53,180 nucleotides of DNA from Gallionella sp. (lineage in GTDB: Bacteria; Pseudomonadota; Gammaproteobacteria; Burkholderiales; Gallionellaceae): positions 1 through 53,180 of the forward strand of contig JAUSNM010000045.1 in NCBI GenBank assembly GCA_030645535.1. The letters are read 5' to 3'. The translations under genes and the position numbers were made by a program. Shown here one piece after another: positions 1 to 10,690 of the stretch. The notes below the pieces were generated by a model. It was not told the origin of the DNA. It searched no databases and was given only the letters and a program-made list of their open reading frames with translations. Position 1 is the first letter of the stretch; each line of letters starts with the position of its first letter.

Positions 1-63
1 TTCTCCCTTCTCCCTTCTCCCTTCTCCCTTCTCCCTTCTCCCTTCTCCCTTCTCCCTTCTCCC
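1..63. repeat. 7-bp tandem repeat, nine copies of TTCTCCC
   Basis: Nine exact head-to-tail copies of the heptamer TTCTCCC open the window, and the array probably continues to the left. It is a pyrimidine-only strand with no coding potential. The rest of 64-293 holds no gene that I can support. A short palindrome (AGGGAAATCCCT) lies at about 74-85. Confidence 0.9.
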
Positions 64-293
64 TACTCAATCTAGGGAAATCCCTTCCTATACCGCTCCA
101 TTTTCTCACAGAAAAATCAGCATCTCCCGATGGCGCGGACAGGGCTGCTTTGGGCATAATGGCTTCCGTTTAAAAAGTTTGCCCGGATTGATCATCAAAT
201 TCCTGCCCCCGACTCCCCCTCATTCCGGGGCAGGCTGCGGCTTGAATCCTGTCTGCCGGGTTTCTGGGTTAAGGCAATTCGTGGAGCAAAAAA

Positions 294-596
294 ATGACTA
301 ATTATAATAAAACCAGTACGACGCTGTTCGCCTTCAAGGGCATGCAGGAGATCAAAAAACTGAAGTCTGAACTGAATGAGCACAGGTATTACCTGGAACG
401 AAATGTAGCGCGCAGAACGGAACAGCTGACCCGGCGCATAGAATTGCTGGAATCCTGCAATACAACCTTATGCGGCAAATTGGCCTCGTACAAGAAGGAT
501 CTCGCTGAACTACAAACCTCAGAGAAAGAACCTGGCGATAGCCCCGTTAAGCTGTATGTCCTGAACACGGACGTGCAGCGTGCTGAGGCAGCCTGA
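294..596 (+). CDS. small coiled-coil protein, unknown function
   Basis: This 100-residue ORF starts at an ATG preceded by a GGAG ribosome-binding site 8 bases upstream. The middle (about residues 18-75) is rich in Lys, Glu, Arg and Leu with heptad-like spacing, so a helical coiled coil is likely. The segment around residues 38-48 (ARRTEQLTRRI) resembles the linker helices found before histidine-kinase domains, but no catalytic domain follows. There is no signal peptide or membrane segment. I do not recognise a family. A shadow ORF on the opposite strand (195-383) has no ribosome-binding site and was not kept. Confidence 0.6.
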   Translation: MTNYNKTSTTLFAFKGMQEIKKLKSELNEHRYYLERNVARRTEQLTRRIELLESCNTTLCGKLASYKKDLAELQTSEKEPGDSPVKLYVLNTDVQRAEAA

Positions 597-698
597 TGCG
601 GTGTAGTCAATACGTAGCTTTTTAAACCTGTAGCAATGACAGCCAGACATCTATTGCATTATTTTAACCGTAGCTGCAATTTACCAAGGAGTAATAAC

Positions 699-899
699 GT
701 GAAACTTGAAGTTGTACGCACAATTGCCAAATCGCATGGCATTCACACCGGTAAACGTTCAAAAACCGATCTGGTTAAGGCTATTCAGTCGGATGAGGGT
801 AACTTCAATTGTTTTGCCACAGCCTATGCCGGCGAATGTGATCAGGGGGAATGCCTGTGGCGTGATGACTGTTTTGAAGCCGCTAAATCAGGAGAGTGA
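699..899 (+). CDS. SAP-like/Rho-N-like small protein
   Basis: I chose the GTG at 699 because an AAGGAG box lies 6-7 bases upstream; an in-frame upstream ATG at 636 lacks a good ribosome-binding site. The 66-residue product has an N-terminal helix-turn-helix pattern (VRTIAKSHGI..GKRSKTDLVKAIQ) typical of SAP or Rho-N domains, which bind nucleic acids. A short C-terminal tail holds four cysteines (CFATAYAGEC..GEC..DDC), perhaps a metal site. It ends at a TGA that overlaps the cluster of start codons of the Hsp20 gene, so the two are probably translated together. Function is inferred from fold resemblance only. Confidence 0.7.
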   Translation: MKLEVVRTIAKSHGIHTGKRSKTDLVKAIQSDEGNFNCFATAYAGECDQGECLWRDDCFEAAKSGE

Positions 900-901
900 T
901 G

Positions 902-1351
902 ATGAATCTTGTTAAATGGAATCCTTTCAGTGAATTGGAAGATGTCAGCAACCGTCTGAACAGCATTTTCGGGCGCATGCCAGCCAGAAGAGAATCCGGC
1001 ACGGACATGTTGGTCATGGCCGACTGGACGCCTTCAGTCGATATCAGCGAAACGGACACAGCTTATCTGATCAAGGCCGAAATTCCTGAGGTAAAAAAGG
1101 AAGATGTCAAAGTCACCCTCCAGGATGGCATGCTCACTATTTCCGGTGAACGCCGTCAGGAGAAGGAAGAAAAGAACAAGAAGTTTCATCGTGTCGAACG
1201 TTCATACGGCAGTTTTGTGCGCAGCTTCCGCGTGCCTGATGATGCCGATGCAAACACCATAGCTGCACAGTTCAAGGACGGCATGCTCAACGTCACGCTG
1301 CCCAAATCCAAAAAATCTGAGAGCAAGTCCATCAATGTAAGCATCGCGTAG
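902..1351 (+). CDS. Hsp20/alpha-crystallin small heat-shock protein
   Basis: The product (about 149 residues) is an ATP-independent holdase chaperone of the small heat-shock family, which keeps unfolded cytosolic proteins soluble. The N-terminus (MNLVKWNPFSELEDV) is typical. The alpha-crystallin domain occupies about residues 45-148, with the conserved A-x-x-x-D-G-M-L signature near residue 80 and a second F-K-D-G-M-L-N-V-T-L-P strand near residue 130. Three tandem start codons (GTG 896, ATG 899, ATG 902) are possible. ATG 902 has the best spacing (7 bases) from AGGAG. It follows the SAP-like gene with no real gap. Confidence 0.93.
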   Translation: MNLVKWNPFSELEDVSNRLNSIFGRMPARRESGTDMLVMADWTPSVDISETDTAYLIKAEIPEVKKEDVKVTLQDGMLTISGERRQEKEEKNKKFHRVERSYGSFVRSFRVPDDADANTIAAQFKDGMLNVTLPKSKKSESKSINVSIA

Positions 1352-1479
1352 CGATACCTTGCCACTCTTTCCCGCCGGGGGGCCAAGGAGAGGGTGGGGA
1401 TACAAGGTGTGGTAGTAACAGCCGGTAGCGGATTGTAGCTAGCAGCAAATTTTAATTTTAATAGCAAGGGGATAGTCAC

Positions 1480-1686
1480 ATGGCAACAGGTACAGTTAAA
1501 TGGTTTAACGATGAAAAGGGCTTCGGTTTTATTTCTCCTGATGATGGCGGGGATGATCTGTTTGCACACTTTTCAGCGATCAATATCAGTGGTTTCAAGT
1601 CACTCAAAGAAGGCCAAAAGATCAGCTTCGACGTGGCACAAGGACCCAAGGGACGACAAGCCGCCAATATTCAAGTAGCTATTTGA
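1480..1686 (+). CDS. cold-shock domain protein (CspA family), copy 1
   Basis: This 68-residue protein is a single cold-shock domain with the RNP-1 (KGFGFISP) and RNP-2 (DLFAHFSAI) RNA-binding motifs. It acts as an RNA chaperone in the cytosol. An AAGGGGA box precedes the ATG. It is about 78 percent identical by eye to the second copy at 35690-35893. A perfect hairpin lies just downstream. The 128-base gap to hsp20 suggests its own promoter, and long leaders are usual for this family. Confidence 0.95.
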   Translation: MATGTVKWFNDEKGFGFISPDDGGDDLFAHFSAINISGFKSLKEGQKISFDVAQGPKGRQAANIQVAI

Positions 1687-1710
1687 TTGTTAAAGGTATT
1701 GCCTGATCTA

Positions 1711-1745
1711 CCGACCCGGCACTTCGCCACGAAGTGCCGGGTCGG
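1711..1745. terminator. perfect 16-bp hairpin downstream of csp
   Basis: The arms CCGACCCGGCACTTCG (1711-1726) and its exact reverse complement (1730-1745) are separated by a 3-base loop CCA. No T-run follows on either strand, so this is a very stable hairpin and likely a transcript end or RNA stabiliser, not a textbook intrinsic terminator. The remaining 1746-1973 holds nothing I can identify. Confidence 0.65.
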
Positions 1746-1973
1746 GCGCATTGGACACCTGCACGGCTGATCCGGCCGATCGCCGCTGCAGTTTCGCTTG
1801 AAGAGGTGACTCGCTATCGGGTACCGGCTGAACATCTCCTTTGCCAAATCAACGCACATTGTAGTACCCTTCACCTTCGATGCACCCGGTGGTTAATCAA
1901 CCGTCTCCTGTTTAAACAGGGGGTGCAGACGTGACATCGCTTCGCGAACCTCACGTTTAATGAAGGAACTATA

Positions 1974-2771
1974 TTGAAGCATTCAGCAGATAATCTGGTC
2001 GAGGTCAGCAACCTTCACTTTGCCTATGGCAAAACAAAGGTGCTCAAGGGCATCAATCTCACCATCCCCCGCGGTAAAGTGGTGGCCATACTCGGTGTCA
2101 GCGGATGCGGGAAAAGCACGCTGTTGCACCATTTCGGCGGACAACTCAAACCCGCAAGCGGCAGTGTGAAAATACTGGGTAAAGTGATACACAAGCTGGG
2201 CAACGATGATCTGTACGCGATGCGCCGTGAAATGGGCATGATGTTTCAGGTGAGCGGCCTGTTCAGCGATCTGTCGGTGTACGATAATCTGGCTTTCCCG
2301 ATGCGTGAGCATACCGATCTGTCGGAAGAGATGATCCATGATCTGGTTCTGATGAAGTTGCAGGCCGTAGGCCTTCGCAACGCACATGGACTGATGCCAA
2401 AAGACCTGTCGGGTGGTATGGAGCGTCGTGTTGCGTTAGCCCGTGCGATTGCGCTCGATCCTACGCTGATCATCTACGACGAGCCTTTCGCGGGACTCGA
2501 TCCGATCTCGCTCAACATCATCGCCAACCTGATCCGCAAGCTGAACGATGCGTTAGGCGTCACCTCGGTGGTGGTCACCTATGACATGTCTGAATCGCTT
2601 AAAATAGCCGATTATGTATATTTCATCCATGAAGGCGTGGTTGTGGCGGAAGGGGAGGCGGCAGACATGCTCGCCTCAAAAGATCCGTTCGTCCACCAGT
2701 TCATCCATGCAGAACCGGACGGGCCAGTGGCTTTCCAGTATCCGAGCCGTCCCTACGCAAAAGATCTGTAA
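1974..2771 (+). CDS. ABC transporter ATP-binding protein, MlaF-like
   Basis: The 265-residue protein has all ABC ATPase motifs: Walker A (GVSGCGKST, about residues 42-50), a Q-loop, the signature LSGGMERRVALARA (about 144-157) and Walker B (LIIYDEPFAGLDP). The LSGGM-x-RRVALARA form is characteristic of MlaF/Ttg2A ATPases, which power phospholipid trafficking between the membranes with MlaE, MlaD and MlaC. No such partner genes are adjacent, so the role is assigned by sequence only. The start is a TTG at 1974 with AAGGAA upstream. An extended N-terminus was not possible because of stops. Confidence 0.85.
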   Translation: MKHSADNLVEVSNLHFAYGKTKVLKGINLTIPRGKVVAILGVSGCGKSTLLHHFGGQLKPASGSVKILGKVIHKLGNDDLYAMRREMGMMFQVSGLFSDLSVYDNLAFPMREHTDLSEEMIHDLVLMKLQAVGLRNAHGLMPKDLSGGMERRVALARAIALDPTLIIYDEPFAGLDPISLNIIANLIRKLNDALGVTSVVVTYDMSESLKIADYVYFIHEGVVVAEGEAADMLASKDPFVHQFIHAEPDGPVAFQYPSRPYAKDL

Positions 2772-2818
2772 GCCACACTTTTAGCCGTACTTAAGACCGT
2801 CACAATTTTTCCGCCACA

Positions 2819-5458
2819 ATGACTCAAGATACCCCGCAAACTATCCGCCTGGCTGACTACACGCCGCCGCCTTTTCTGATCGACACAGTTGATCTTGACG
2901 TTGTTTTCCAGAGCGGTGAAGCGCAGGTTACGGCGAAGCTGATGATGCGCCGCAATCCGGCGGCAAAGACACCCGCTGCGCCGCTGGTGCTTGACGGCTG
3001 TGAACTGGAATTGCTCAGTATTAGCCTCGATGGTGTCCCTCTGGGTGCTGACCGTTACAGTTTAAGTGAAAGCAGCCTGACGATTGACAGCCTGCCCGAT
3101 GCCTTTTGCCTTGCGACGGTGGTACGTATTCACCCCGACACCAATACCTGCCTGTCTGGCCTGTACCGCTCGGCAAACGGCTATTTCACCCAGTGCGAGG
3201 CGCAGGGCTTTCGCCGCATCACCTGGTTTTTAGACAGGCCGGATGTGATGTCACGCTATACCGTCACGCTGCACGCCGACAAAGATTCATTGCCGCAGCT
3301 GCTGGCTAACGGCAATCCGGTCGCCAGCGGTCGTGAGGCGTTCGGCCGTCACTGGGCCAGGTGGCAAGATCCGCACCCCAAGCCTTGTTATCTTTTCGCG
3401 CTGGTCGCAGCCAAACTCGACGTGCTGACAGACCGTTACCGCACCGAATCGGGGCGCGATGTCGCGCTTGCGATCTACGTTGAAGAGGGCCGCCTCGACC
3501 AGTGTGCACATGCCATGGCAGCGCTTAAAAAAGCGATGCACTGGGATGAACAGACTTACGGTCTGGAATGCGATCTGGATCACTACATGATCGTCGCAGT
3601 GGGCGACTTCAACATGGGGGCGATGGAAAACAAGGGGTTGAACATCTTCAACACCAAGTATGTGCTGGCACGTAGCGACGTTGCGACCGATGTCGATTTT
3701 GAAAACATCGACCGGGTGGTGGCGCACGAGTATTTCCACAACTGGACCGGCAACCGCGTGACTTGCCGCGACTGGTTCCAGCTCTCCCTCAAGGAAGGGC
3801 TGACCGTGTTTCGCGATCAGGAATTCGGCGCCGATGTGCATAACCGTTCGGTGGCCCGCATCCGTGAGGTGCGAGGTCTGCGCGCGGCGCAATTCCCGGA
3901 GGACGCAGGTCCGATGGCGCATCCGGTGCGCCCCGGGAGCTACATCGAAATCAATAATTTTTACACCGCGACCATTTACGACAAAGGCGCCGAGGTGGTG
4001 CGCATGATCAAGACCCTGATCGGCAAGCCGGCTTTTCGTCGCGGCATGGATCTGTACTTCAAACGCCACGACGGTCAAGCTGTAACCTGTGACGATTTCG
4101 TGGCCGCCATGGCTGATGCATCGGGCACCGATTTCACTCAGTTCATGCGCTGGTACGAGCAGGCCGGTACGCCGCATGTCAGTGCGACAGGTCATTACGA
4201 TGCGCTCAATCGGCGTTATATTTTGAACCTGAGTCAGTCTGCGGCCCCCGGACAAACAGCGAATCAGCCCTGCCATATTCCGGTTGCCATCGGGCTGATC
4301 GGTGCTGACGGGCAGGATCTGCCCCTGCGACTGGCCGGCGAGAGTACAGCCGGTTGTCAGCGTGTATTATCGTTTAAAAGTGTATCGCAACAGTTTGTTT
4401 TTGAGGGGATAACTTCAGAGCCAGTCCCGTCTCTGCTGCGCGACTTTTCGGCGCCTGTCGTGCTCGATTTTGCCTACAGCGATGCCGATCTTGCCCATTT
4501 GCTGGCGCACGATTCTGACCCGTTCAATCGCTGGGAAGCCGGGCAGCGACTGGCCAGCCGCCTGATTGTCAGCGCGACCGCTGCGATAAGCGCGGGCGGC
4601 ACGCCAAACTGGCCTGCCAGTTTCGTTGTGGCCCTGGCGCGTGTGCTGGCAGGTTCGGTGGCCGATCCGGCCTTCGCCGCCGAAGCATTGTCGCTGCCGG
4701 GTGAGGCGACGCTGGCCGAACAACTGGACGTGGTTGATCCCGACGCGTTGCACGCTGCCCGCAACGGTCTGCGCCGCTATATCGCAGAGCAGTTAAGTGC
4801 TGAGCTTCATGCTTGCTACAATCGACTGGCTCCACACGGAAGTTACAGTACGGATCCGCTGTCGTCGGGTCGTCGTGCCTTGCGCAATTTATGTCTTGGT
4901 TACCTGTGTGAAATAGATAGTCCCTTAAATCGTGCGCTGGCAATGCAGCAGTTCGAGACTGCTGACAACATGACGGATCAGTTCGCAGCGTTAACCATTC
5001 TGGCGCAGACTGACAGCGATGAACGAAATCTGGCCCTGGATGCTTTTTACCAGCGCTGGCAAGCTGAACCATTGGTTGTCGACAAGTGGCTGCAAGTTCA
5101 GGCCAGCAGCCGCCGTGTTAACACACTTGCAGAAGTCGAACGGCTGGCCTGCCACCCTGCATTCGATTTGCGCAACCCGAACAAGGTCTATGCCTTGCTG
5201 CGCGCTTTCGGCAGCAATCATGTGCGTTTTCATGCCGCCGACGGCAGTGGTTACCGCTTTTTAGCTGAGCAGACCTGCCGTCTCGATGCCATCAACCCGC
5301 AAGTCGCCGCGCGCCTGGCTCGCTGTTTCGACCGCTGGCGCCGGTTCGATACAGGCCGTCAGACACACGCCCGCGCAGCCCTCGCCTTGATGCATAGCCA
5401 TGCCGGTCTGTCTCGTGACGTGTTCGAGATTGTCGAAAGATCGCTGTCAGCCGGATAA
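2819..5458 (+). CDS. pepN: aminopeptidase N (M1 family)
   Basis: This 879-residue cytosolic zinc exopeptidase removes N-terminal residues from peptides. It shows the substrate-anchoring GAMEN motif (about residues 266-270) and the zinc motif HEYFHNWTGNRVTCRDWFQL (starting about residue 302), with the third zinc ligand in LKEGLTVFRDQEF. Length matches Escherichia coli PepN (870), and the start resembles the family N-terminus. It stands alone between the MlaF-like gene and parE. Confidence 0.96.
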   Translation: MTQDTPQTIRLADYTPPPFLIDTVDLDVVFQSGEAQVTAKLMMRRNPAAKTPAAPLVLDGCELELLSISLDGVPLGADRYSLSESSLTIDSLPDAFCLATVVRIHPDTNTCLSGLYRSANGYFTQCEAQGFRRITWFLDRPDVMSRYTVTLHADKDSLPQLLANGNPVASGREAFGRHWARWQDPHPKPCYLFALVAAKLDVLTDRYRTESGRDVALAIYVEEGRLDQCAHAMAALKKAMHWDEQTYGLECDLDHYMIVAVGDFNMGAMENKGLNIFNTKYVLARSDVATDVDFENIDRVVAHEYFHNWTGNRVTCRDWFQLSLKEGLTVFRDQEFGADVHNRSVARIREVRGLRAAQFPEDAGPMAHPVRPGSYIEINNFYTATIYDKGAEVVRMIKTLIGKPAFRRGMDLYFKRHDGQAVTCDDFVAAMADASGTDFTQFMRWYEQAGTPHVSATGHYDALNRRYILNLSQSAAPGQTANQPCHIPVAIGLIGADGQDLPLRLAGESTAGCQRVLSFKSVSQQFVFEGITSEPVPSLLRDFSAPVVLDFAYSDADLAHLLAHDSDPFNRWEAGQRLASRLIVSATAAISAGGTPNWPASFVVALARVLAGSVADPAFAAEALSLPGEATLAEQLDVVDPDALHAARNGLRRYIAEQLSAELHACYNRLAPHGSYSTDPLSSGRRALRNLCLGYLCEIDSPLNRALAMQQFETADNMTDQFAALTILAQTDSDERNLALDAFYQRWQAEPLVVDKWLQVQASSRRVNTLAEVERLACHPAFDLRNPNKVYALLRAFGSNHVRFHAADGSGYRFLAEQTCRLDAINPQVAARLARCFDRWRRFDTGRQTHARAALALMHSHAGLSRDVFEIVERSLSAG

Positions 5459-5484
5459 ACCAAAAAATAAACGTGGAGGTAGCA

Positions 5485-7449
5485 GTGAGTTCAACGTATG
5501 ACGAGTCGTCATTCAAGGTTTTGCGCGGTCTGGAACCGGTGCGGCAGCGCCCGGGTATGTACACGACGCTGGATAATCCTAACCACATCATCACCGAGGT
5601 GGTGGATAACGCCTGCGATGAAGCGCTGGCGGGATATTCCAGGACCATCGCCGTCACGGCGCATAGCGACGGGTCGATATCGGTTCAGGATGAAGGGCGG
5701 GGTATTCCGGTCGGCATTCATCCCGAGGAAGGCGTGTCTGTCGTCGAGGTGGCCTTTACCGTACTGCATTCAGGCGGCAAGTTCGACAAGGAGTCAGGCG
5801 GCGGCGCATACCGCTTCGCCGGCGGTCTGCATGGCGTAGGTGTTGCCGTTACCAATGCGCTCTCGAGTGCCGTTGAAGTCACGGTTTACCGCGATGGCGG
5901 CGAGCATCACCTGCGTTTCGAACAGGGTATTGCGACTAGTCCGTTGGCCCGCGTAGCCGCTTGTGCCAAGCGCAAGACCGGCACCCTCGTGCGGGCTTGG
6001 CCGGATCCCAAATATTTTGACAGTCCTGCCATCAACCTGGCGCAACTGGAGCGCGCGCTGCGCGCCAAGGCGGTTTTGCTGCCGGGTGTGACGATCACGT
6101 TATACATCGAGAAGACCCGCGAGACCAAATCCTGGTCTTATCCTGACGGATTGCGCGGCTATCTGGCCGAGGCGCTGATTGATGCGGAACTTGCAGCCCC
6201 CATTTTTTCCGGCGAGCGCTACATCCCCCGTGGCGGCGATGACAGCTTTGTCGAGGGTGAGGGCGCCGCCTGGGCGTTCGCATGGGCTGAGGAGGGCGCT
6301 ATCACCCGCGAATCCTACGTCAATCTGATTCCGACCTGGTCGGGCGGCACGCACGATGCCGGCCTTCGCGACGGCGTGTACAACGCGGTCAAAAGCTTCA
6401 TCGATCTGCACGGCATGTTGCCCAAAGGCGTCAAGCTCGCCTCCGACGACGTGTTCTGCCGTGTCAGTTTTGTCTTGTCGGCCAAGCTGCTTGATCCCTC
6501 ATTTCAGGGGCAAACCAAGGAAAAACTGGTGTCGCGCAATGCGTTGAAACTGGTCTCCGGCATGGTCAGCGACCCGCTGTTGTTGTGGCTCAACGAGCAC
6601 ATCGAATATGGCAAAAAGATCGCCGAGATTTCCATCAAACAGGCGCAGAGCCGGATGAAGTCGACGCAGAAGATCGAGAAGAAAAAGGGCTCTGCGGTCG
6701 CGGTTCTGCCCGGCAAGCTCACCGATGCGGCGGAATATAACCCCGCACGCAACGAGCTGTTTCTGGTCGAAGGAGATTCGGCAGGCGGCTCTGCCAAACA
6801 GGGGCGCAACAAGGAGTTTCAGGCGATCCTGCCGTTGCGCGGCAAGGTGCTCAATACCTTCGAGGTGGATCGCGACCGGTTGTTTTCCAACACGGAAGTG
6901 CATGACATCGCGGTGGCGATCGGCGTGGACCCGCACGGCATGGATGACAAGACGGATTTATCGGGTTTGCGTTATCACAGCATCTACATCATGGCCGATG
7001 CGGACGTGGATGGTTCCCATATCGCCACGCTGCTGCTGACGTTGTTTTTCCGGCATTTCCCGAAACTGATTGCGGCAGGCAATATCTATCTCGCCCAGCC
7101 GCCGCTGTTCCGTATCGATGTGCCGGCCCAGGGGAAAAAGCCGCTGCGCAAGCTATATGCGCTGAACACCGATGAACTGGCCTCAATCGAAGACCGGATG
7201 CGCAAGGAAAAAGTGCGCGAAGGCTCCTGGAGCATTTCGCGTTTCAAAGGTCTGGGCGAGATGAATCCGCTGCAATTGTGGGAAACCACGATGTGCCCGG
7301 ATACCCGGCGCGCGCTGTGTGTTCAGCTGGACGCCGCCTCCTTCCTGGCGGCTGAACAAACGATGAACATGTTAATGGCGAAAAAGGAATCCGGCTCCCG
7401 GCGCGAATGGCTGGAGTTTCACGGGAACGAGGTAACAGGCGATGTCTGA
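5485..7449 (+). CDS. parE: DNA topoisomerase IV subunit B
   Basis: ParE is the ATPase subunit of topoisomerase IV, which decatenates daughter chromosomes. The GHKL ATPase motifs are clear: [23 protein letters not shown], and [15 protein letters not shown]. The TOPRIM segment ([20 protein letters not shown], then DADVDGSHI) follows in the C-terminal half. I prefer GTG 5485 over the upstream in-frame GTG 5473 because GGAGGT lies 4-5 bases before it. The product is then 654 residues. The 3' end overlaps parC by 8 bases. Confidence 0.95.
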   Translation: MSSTYDESSFKVLRGLEPVRQRPGMYTTLDNPNHIITEVVDNACDEALAGYSRTIAVTAHSDGSISVQDEGRGIPVGIHPEEGVSVVEVAFTVLHSGGKFDKESGGGAYRFAGGLHGVGVAVTNALSSAVEVTVYRDGGEHHLRFEQGIATSPLARVAACAKRKTGTLVRAWPDPKYFDSPAINLAQLERALRAKAVLLPGVTITLYIEKTRETKSWSYPDGLRGYLAEALIDAELAAPIFSGERYIPRGGDDSFVEGEGAAWAFAWAEEGAITRESYVNLIPTWSGGTHDAGLRDGVYNAVKSFIDLHGMLPKGVKLASDDVFCRVSFVLSAKLLDPSFQGQTKEKLVSRNALKLVSGMVSDPLLLWLNEHIEYGKKIAEISIKQAQSRMKSTQKIEKKKGSAVAVLPGKLTDAAEYNPARNELFLVEGDSAGGSAKQGRNKEFQAILPLRGKVLNTFEVDRDRLFSNTEVHDIAVAIGVDPHGMDDKTDLSGLRYHSIYIMADADVDGSHIATLLLTLFFRHFPKLIAAGNIYLAQPPLFRIDVPAQGKKPLRKLYALNTDELASIEDRMRKEKVREGSWSISRFKGLGEMNPLQLWETTMCPDTRRALCVQLDAASFLAAEQTMNMLMAKKESGSRREWLEFHGNEVTGDV

Positions 7450-9865
7450 CATTCAAGAAGAGTTGTTCGAAGCTGCTGCGCCACTCCCGGTCAACGACGC
7501 GGAGCTGAAAACCGCTGAAGCCGTTGTCTCCGCTGGCGGAGCGGGCAGGAATATCCGCCAGTTTTCCCCGTTGCCACCCTTGCCGGAAGGGGACTTTGTG
7601 CCGCTTGCCCAGTATGCCGAGCGTGCCTATCTGGAATATGCGGTCTCGGTGGTGAAGGGGCGTGCGCTGCCGGACGTGTGCGACGGTCAGAAACCGGTTC
7701 AGCGCCGCATCCTGTATGCGATGCGGGAAATGGGGCTGACGCACAACAGCACCTTCGTCAAATCGGCGCGCGTGGTCGGTGAAGTGCTGGGTAAATTTCA
7801 CCCGCACGGCGACTCCTCAGCTTATGACGCGATGGTGAGACTGGCGCAAAATTTCTCGCTGCGCTACCCGCTGGTCGACGGACAGGGTAATTTCGGCTCC
7901 CGGGATGGCGATAATTCGGCCGCGATGCGTTATACGGAAGCACGATTGACGCCCATCGCCGCCGTGTTGCTGTCGGAACTGGACATGGGTACCGTGGATA
8001 TGATCCCGAATTACGACGGTCATTTCCAGGAACCCGCCATGCTGCCGGCGCGCCTGCCGATGGTGCTGCTCAACGGCGCATCCGGTATCGCGGTCGGCAT
8101 GGCCACCGAGATACCTTCGCATAACCTGCGCGAAGTGGGTTCTGCCGCAGCACTCTGTGTCAGGAATCCGGATTGTTCGGATGACGAGTTATTAAGCCAG
8201 ATCACAGGACCTGATTTACCCAGCGGCGGTCAGATTATTTCCTCACCCTTTGATATTCGCGAATGCTACCGGGTCGGGCGCGGCTCTTTAAAAATGCGCG
8301 CACGCTGGCATGTCGAGGAACTGGCGCGCGGCCAATGGCGTGTGGCGGTGTATGAACTCCCTCACGGCACGTCCTCCAAAAAGATCATGGAGGAAATCGA
8401 GGAGCTGACCAACCCGAAATTCAGGCTGAACAAAAAGGCGCTGACGCCGGAACAGGTGCAGAATAAGCAACTGATTCTGTCGGTGCTGGAAAAGGTGGCC
8501 GACGAGTCAGACAAGGATCAGGCGGTGCGTCTGGTATTCGAGCCCAAATCGGGTCGCCAGTCAGTCGATGAGCTGATGACCATCCTGTTGGCGCACACCA
8601 GTCTGGAGTGCGGGCTGTCCATCAACATGGTGATGATCGGCATCGACGGCAGGCCTAAACAAAAAGCGATCACCGACATCATCCGTGAATGGGGGCAATT
8701 CAGGCTGATGACGGTGCGCCGCCGCTGTGCGCATCGCCTTGCACAGATCAACGACCGCATCCATGTGCTGGAAGGCCGCATGACGGTGTTCCTCAATCTG
8801 GACGAAGTGATCGCGCTGATACGGGAATCCGACGATCCCAAGGCGGCACTGATCAGGCGTTTCGAACTGTCTGAACGTCAGGCCGACGATATTCTGGAAA
8901 TCCGTCTGCGCCAGCTGGCCCGCATGGAAAGCATCAAGATTGAGCGCGAACTGAAAGCGTTGCAGGACGAAGGCGCGGATCTGAATAAGCTGTTGGGCTC
9001 CGAATCTGTGCTGCGCCGACGTGTCGCAAAAGAAATCGACGATGATATCAAGGCCTTTGGGGATGACAGGCGCACGCTGATCAAACAGGCTGAGCGGGTC
9101 GTGCTGGCGACCTCCGTAGTGGACGAGCCGGTGACGGTGATTATTTCCAACAAGTATTGGGGGCGCACGCGTCTGGGGCATAATCTTGATCTGTCAGGCA
9201 TCGCCTTCAAGGAGGGCGATGGTCTGCTGGCTTCATTCGAGTGCCGCAGCATCGATCAGTGCATCGTCATTTCAAGCCAAGGCCGGGTTTGCAGCATTCC
9301 CGTGTCACAACTGCCAGGCGGGCGAGGCGATGGCGTGCCACTGGCCACGTTGATCGAGGTAGCGAGTGGGGCCAAGATCGTTCATGTGATTTGCGGTTCT
9401 GTTGATCAGAACGTATTGCTGGCCACTTCAGCCAGTTACGGATTTATCTGCACGATAGACAACATGGTCGGGCGCAACAAAGCCGGCAAGCAATTCATCA
9501 CGATCGAGGGCGATGAATCTATCCTCCCGCCTGTCCTGTTTACACCCGCCGTGCAGTCTTGGGTTATATCAGCCAGCCGTTCAGGTCGTTTGCTGGCGTT
9601 CGCGTTGGCAGAGATGAAGCGACTCGCAGCCGGCGGGCGCGGGCTGATTGTGATGGGCCTGGAGGAGGGCGATGCGCTGGCGTCCAGCATCGTGGCAGAC
9701 AAGTCAAAAATCACGGTCATTGCCCGGACAGGGGCAGGGCGCGAGCAGATGATTCGTCTGTCGGAGACTGATTTACAGGCTCATTTTGGCAAGCGAGCCA
9801 GGATGGGCAAGATGCTGCCGCTGAAGGTGAAGTCTTCTGTGACACTGGTTAAGCGTAGTGACTGA
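7442..9865 (+). CDS. parC: DNA topoisomerase IV subunit A
   Basis: This 807-residue subunit cuts and rejoins DNA. The catalytic tyrosine lies in [10 protein letters not shown] (about residue 165). The quinolone-resistance region ([19 protein letters not shown]) carries the usual Ser-type residue in a sensitive-looking form. The C-terminal part (about 500 onward) has the beta-pinwheel style repeats of ParC, not the longer GyrA form. An N-terminal extension of about 45 residues precedes the conserved core. It forms a two-gene operon with parE through an 8-base overlap. Confidence 0.95.
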   Translation: MSDIQEELFEAAAPLPVNDAELKTAEAVVSAGGAGRNIRQFSPLPPLPEGDFVPLAQYAERAYLEYAVSVVKGRALPDVCDGQKPVQRRILYAMREMGLTHNSTFVKSARVVGEVLGKFHPHGDSSAYDAMVRLAQNFSLRYPLVDGQGNFGSRDGDNSAAMRYTEARLTPIAAVLLSELDMGTVDMIPNYDGHFQEPAMLPARLPMVLLNGASGIAVGMATEIPSHNLREVGSAAALCVRNPDCSDDELLSQITGPDLPSGGQIISSPFDIRECYRVGRGSLKMRARWHVEELARGQWRVAVYELPHGTSSKKIMEEIEELTNPKFRLNKKALTPEQVQNKQLILSVLEKVADESDKDQAVRLVFEPKSGRQSVDELMTILLAHTSLECGLSINMVMIGIDGRPKQKAITDIIREWGQFRLMTVRRRCAHRLAQINDRIHVLEGRMTVFLNLDEVIALIRESDDPKAALIRRFELSERQADDILEIRLRQLARMESIKIERELKALQDEGADLNKLLGSESVLRRRVAKEIDDDIKAFGDDRRTLIKQAERVVLATSVVDEPVTVIISNKYWGRTRLGHNLDLSGIAFKEGDGLLASFECRSIDQCIVISSQGRVCSIPVSQLPGGRGDGVPLATLIEVASGAKIVHVICGSVDQNVLLATSASYGFICTIDNMVGRNKAGKQFITIEGDESILPPVLFTPAVQSWVISASRSGRLLAFALAEMKRLAAGGRGLIVMGLEEGDALASSIVADKSKITVIARTGAGREQMIRLSETDLQAHFGKRARMGKMLPLKVKSSVTLVKRSD

Positions 9866-9935
9866 ACTCCCGATTGTCTGGCATGATATTTTTTGGTTAG
9901 AATGATATAGTTCGAACGAAACAGGAGGTTATCAA

Positions 9936-10610
9936 ATGCGCCCTACCATTCAATCGTCGACCCGACCACCTATGCTGGCGATGTCCATGATGGCTGTCTT
10001 GGTGATGTGTTTGTTATCTGGTTGTTCCACAGACAACCAATTGCATTCAACAACACAGGTTCGAGTTATAAATCTGGAATCTCAGGCTCTGCAAGCGTCA
10101 GGAATTGCCTTTATTACGCCGACTTCTGTAACAGGGCAGGAGGAGGACAAACAAGCTTTGGCGCTCGCCTTTACGGAGGCGTTGAAACGGGCTCGTCCTA
10201 ATTTACGTGTAGTGCCCTTGTCGGAAACGCTTGGTGCCATCAATATGGCAGGACTCTCCGGAGAATACAGACAAATGTTGGAAGACTCCCGTTTGTCGGG
10301 GATTTTCAGCCGGGATACCCTGCAGAAAATTTCTCATTTAACCGGGGTTCGTTATCTGGCACAGCTCAAACTTGGCGGATTTCAACAGATATCGCAAAAC
10401 AGGTGGGGATTCCTCGGGATACGCATGGTGGAAACAGAATCAACTTCCCTGAGGCTGTATCTTCAGATTCTGGACGCTGAAAACGGTACGATCGCCTGGG
10501 AAGGTGCACAGGAGTTGACAGCTTCCATCGATACGCTAAAAAACGCGCCTATTTCATTCAAAATTGCGATAGAGCAGTCCGCAAACGAGCTTATTACACG
10601 CTTACCCTAG
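9936..10610 (+). CDS. predicted lipoprotein, unknown function
   Basis: The 224-residue product has a signal peptide with a lipobox (LLSGC, about residues 26-30), so it should be lipid-anchored in the outer or inner membrane. An AGGAGG box lies 6-8 bases before the ATG. The mature part is a mixed alpha/beta domain with a segment (LTGVRYLAQLKLGGF) resembling periplasmic proteins that assemble or stabilise envelope complexes. I cannot name the family. It stands alone after parC. Confidence 0.8.
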   Translation: MRPTIQSSTRPPMLAMSMMAVLVMCLLSGCSTDNQLHSTTQVRVINLESQALQASGIAFITPTSVTGQEEDKQALALAFTEALKRARPNLRVVPLSETLGAINMAGLSGEYRQMLEDSRLSGIFSRDTLQKISHLTGVRYLAQLKLGGFQQISQNRWGFLGIRMVETESTSLRLYLQILDAENGTIAWEGAQELTASIDTLKNAPISFKIAIEQSANELITRLP

Positions 10611-10690
10611 CAACCTGTCGGGGGCGGTCTGCGCTGTGGTGAGCAACGTTTTGCTCGCCAGCAAAAGTTTGGCTCGCTTTTGTGAGTACC

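Noticed and set aside
3287..4276. 329-codon minus-strand ORF inside pepN
   Set aside because: It is a codon-bias shadow of pepN, whose motifs are intact on the plus strand.
9875..9900. Possible sigma-54 promoter (TGGCATGATATTTTTTGG) before the lipoprotein gene
   Set aside because: The -12 element lacks the required TTGC, so the match is too weak.
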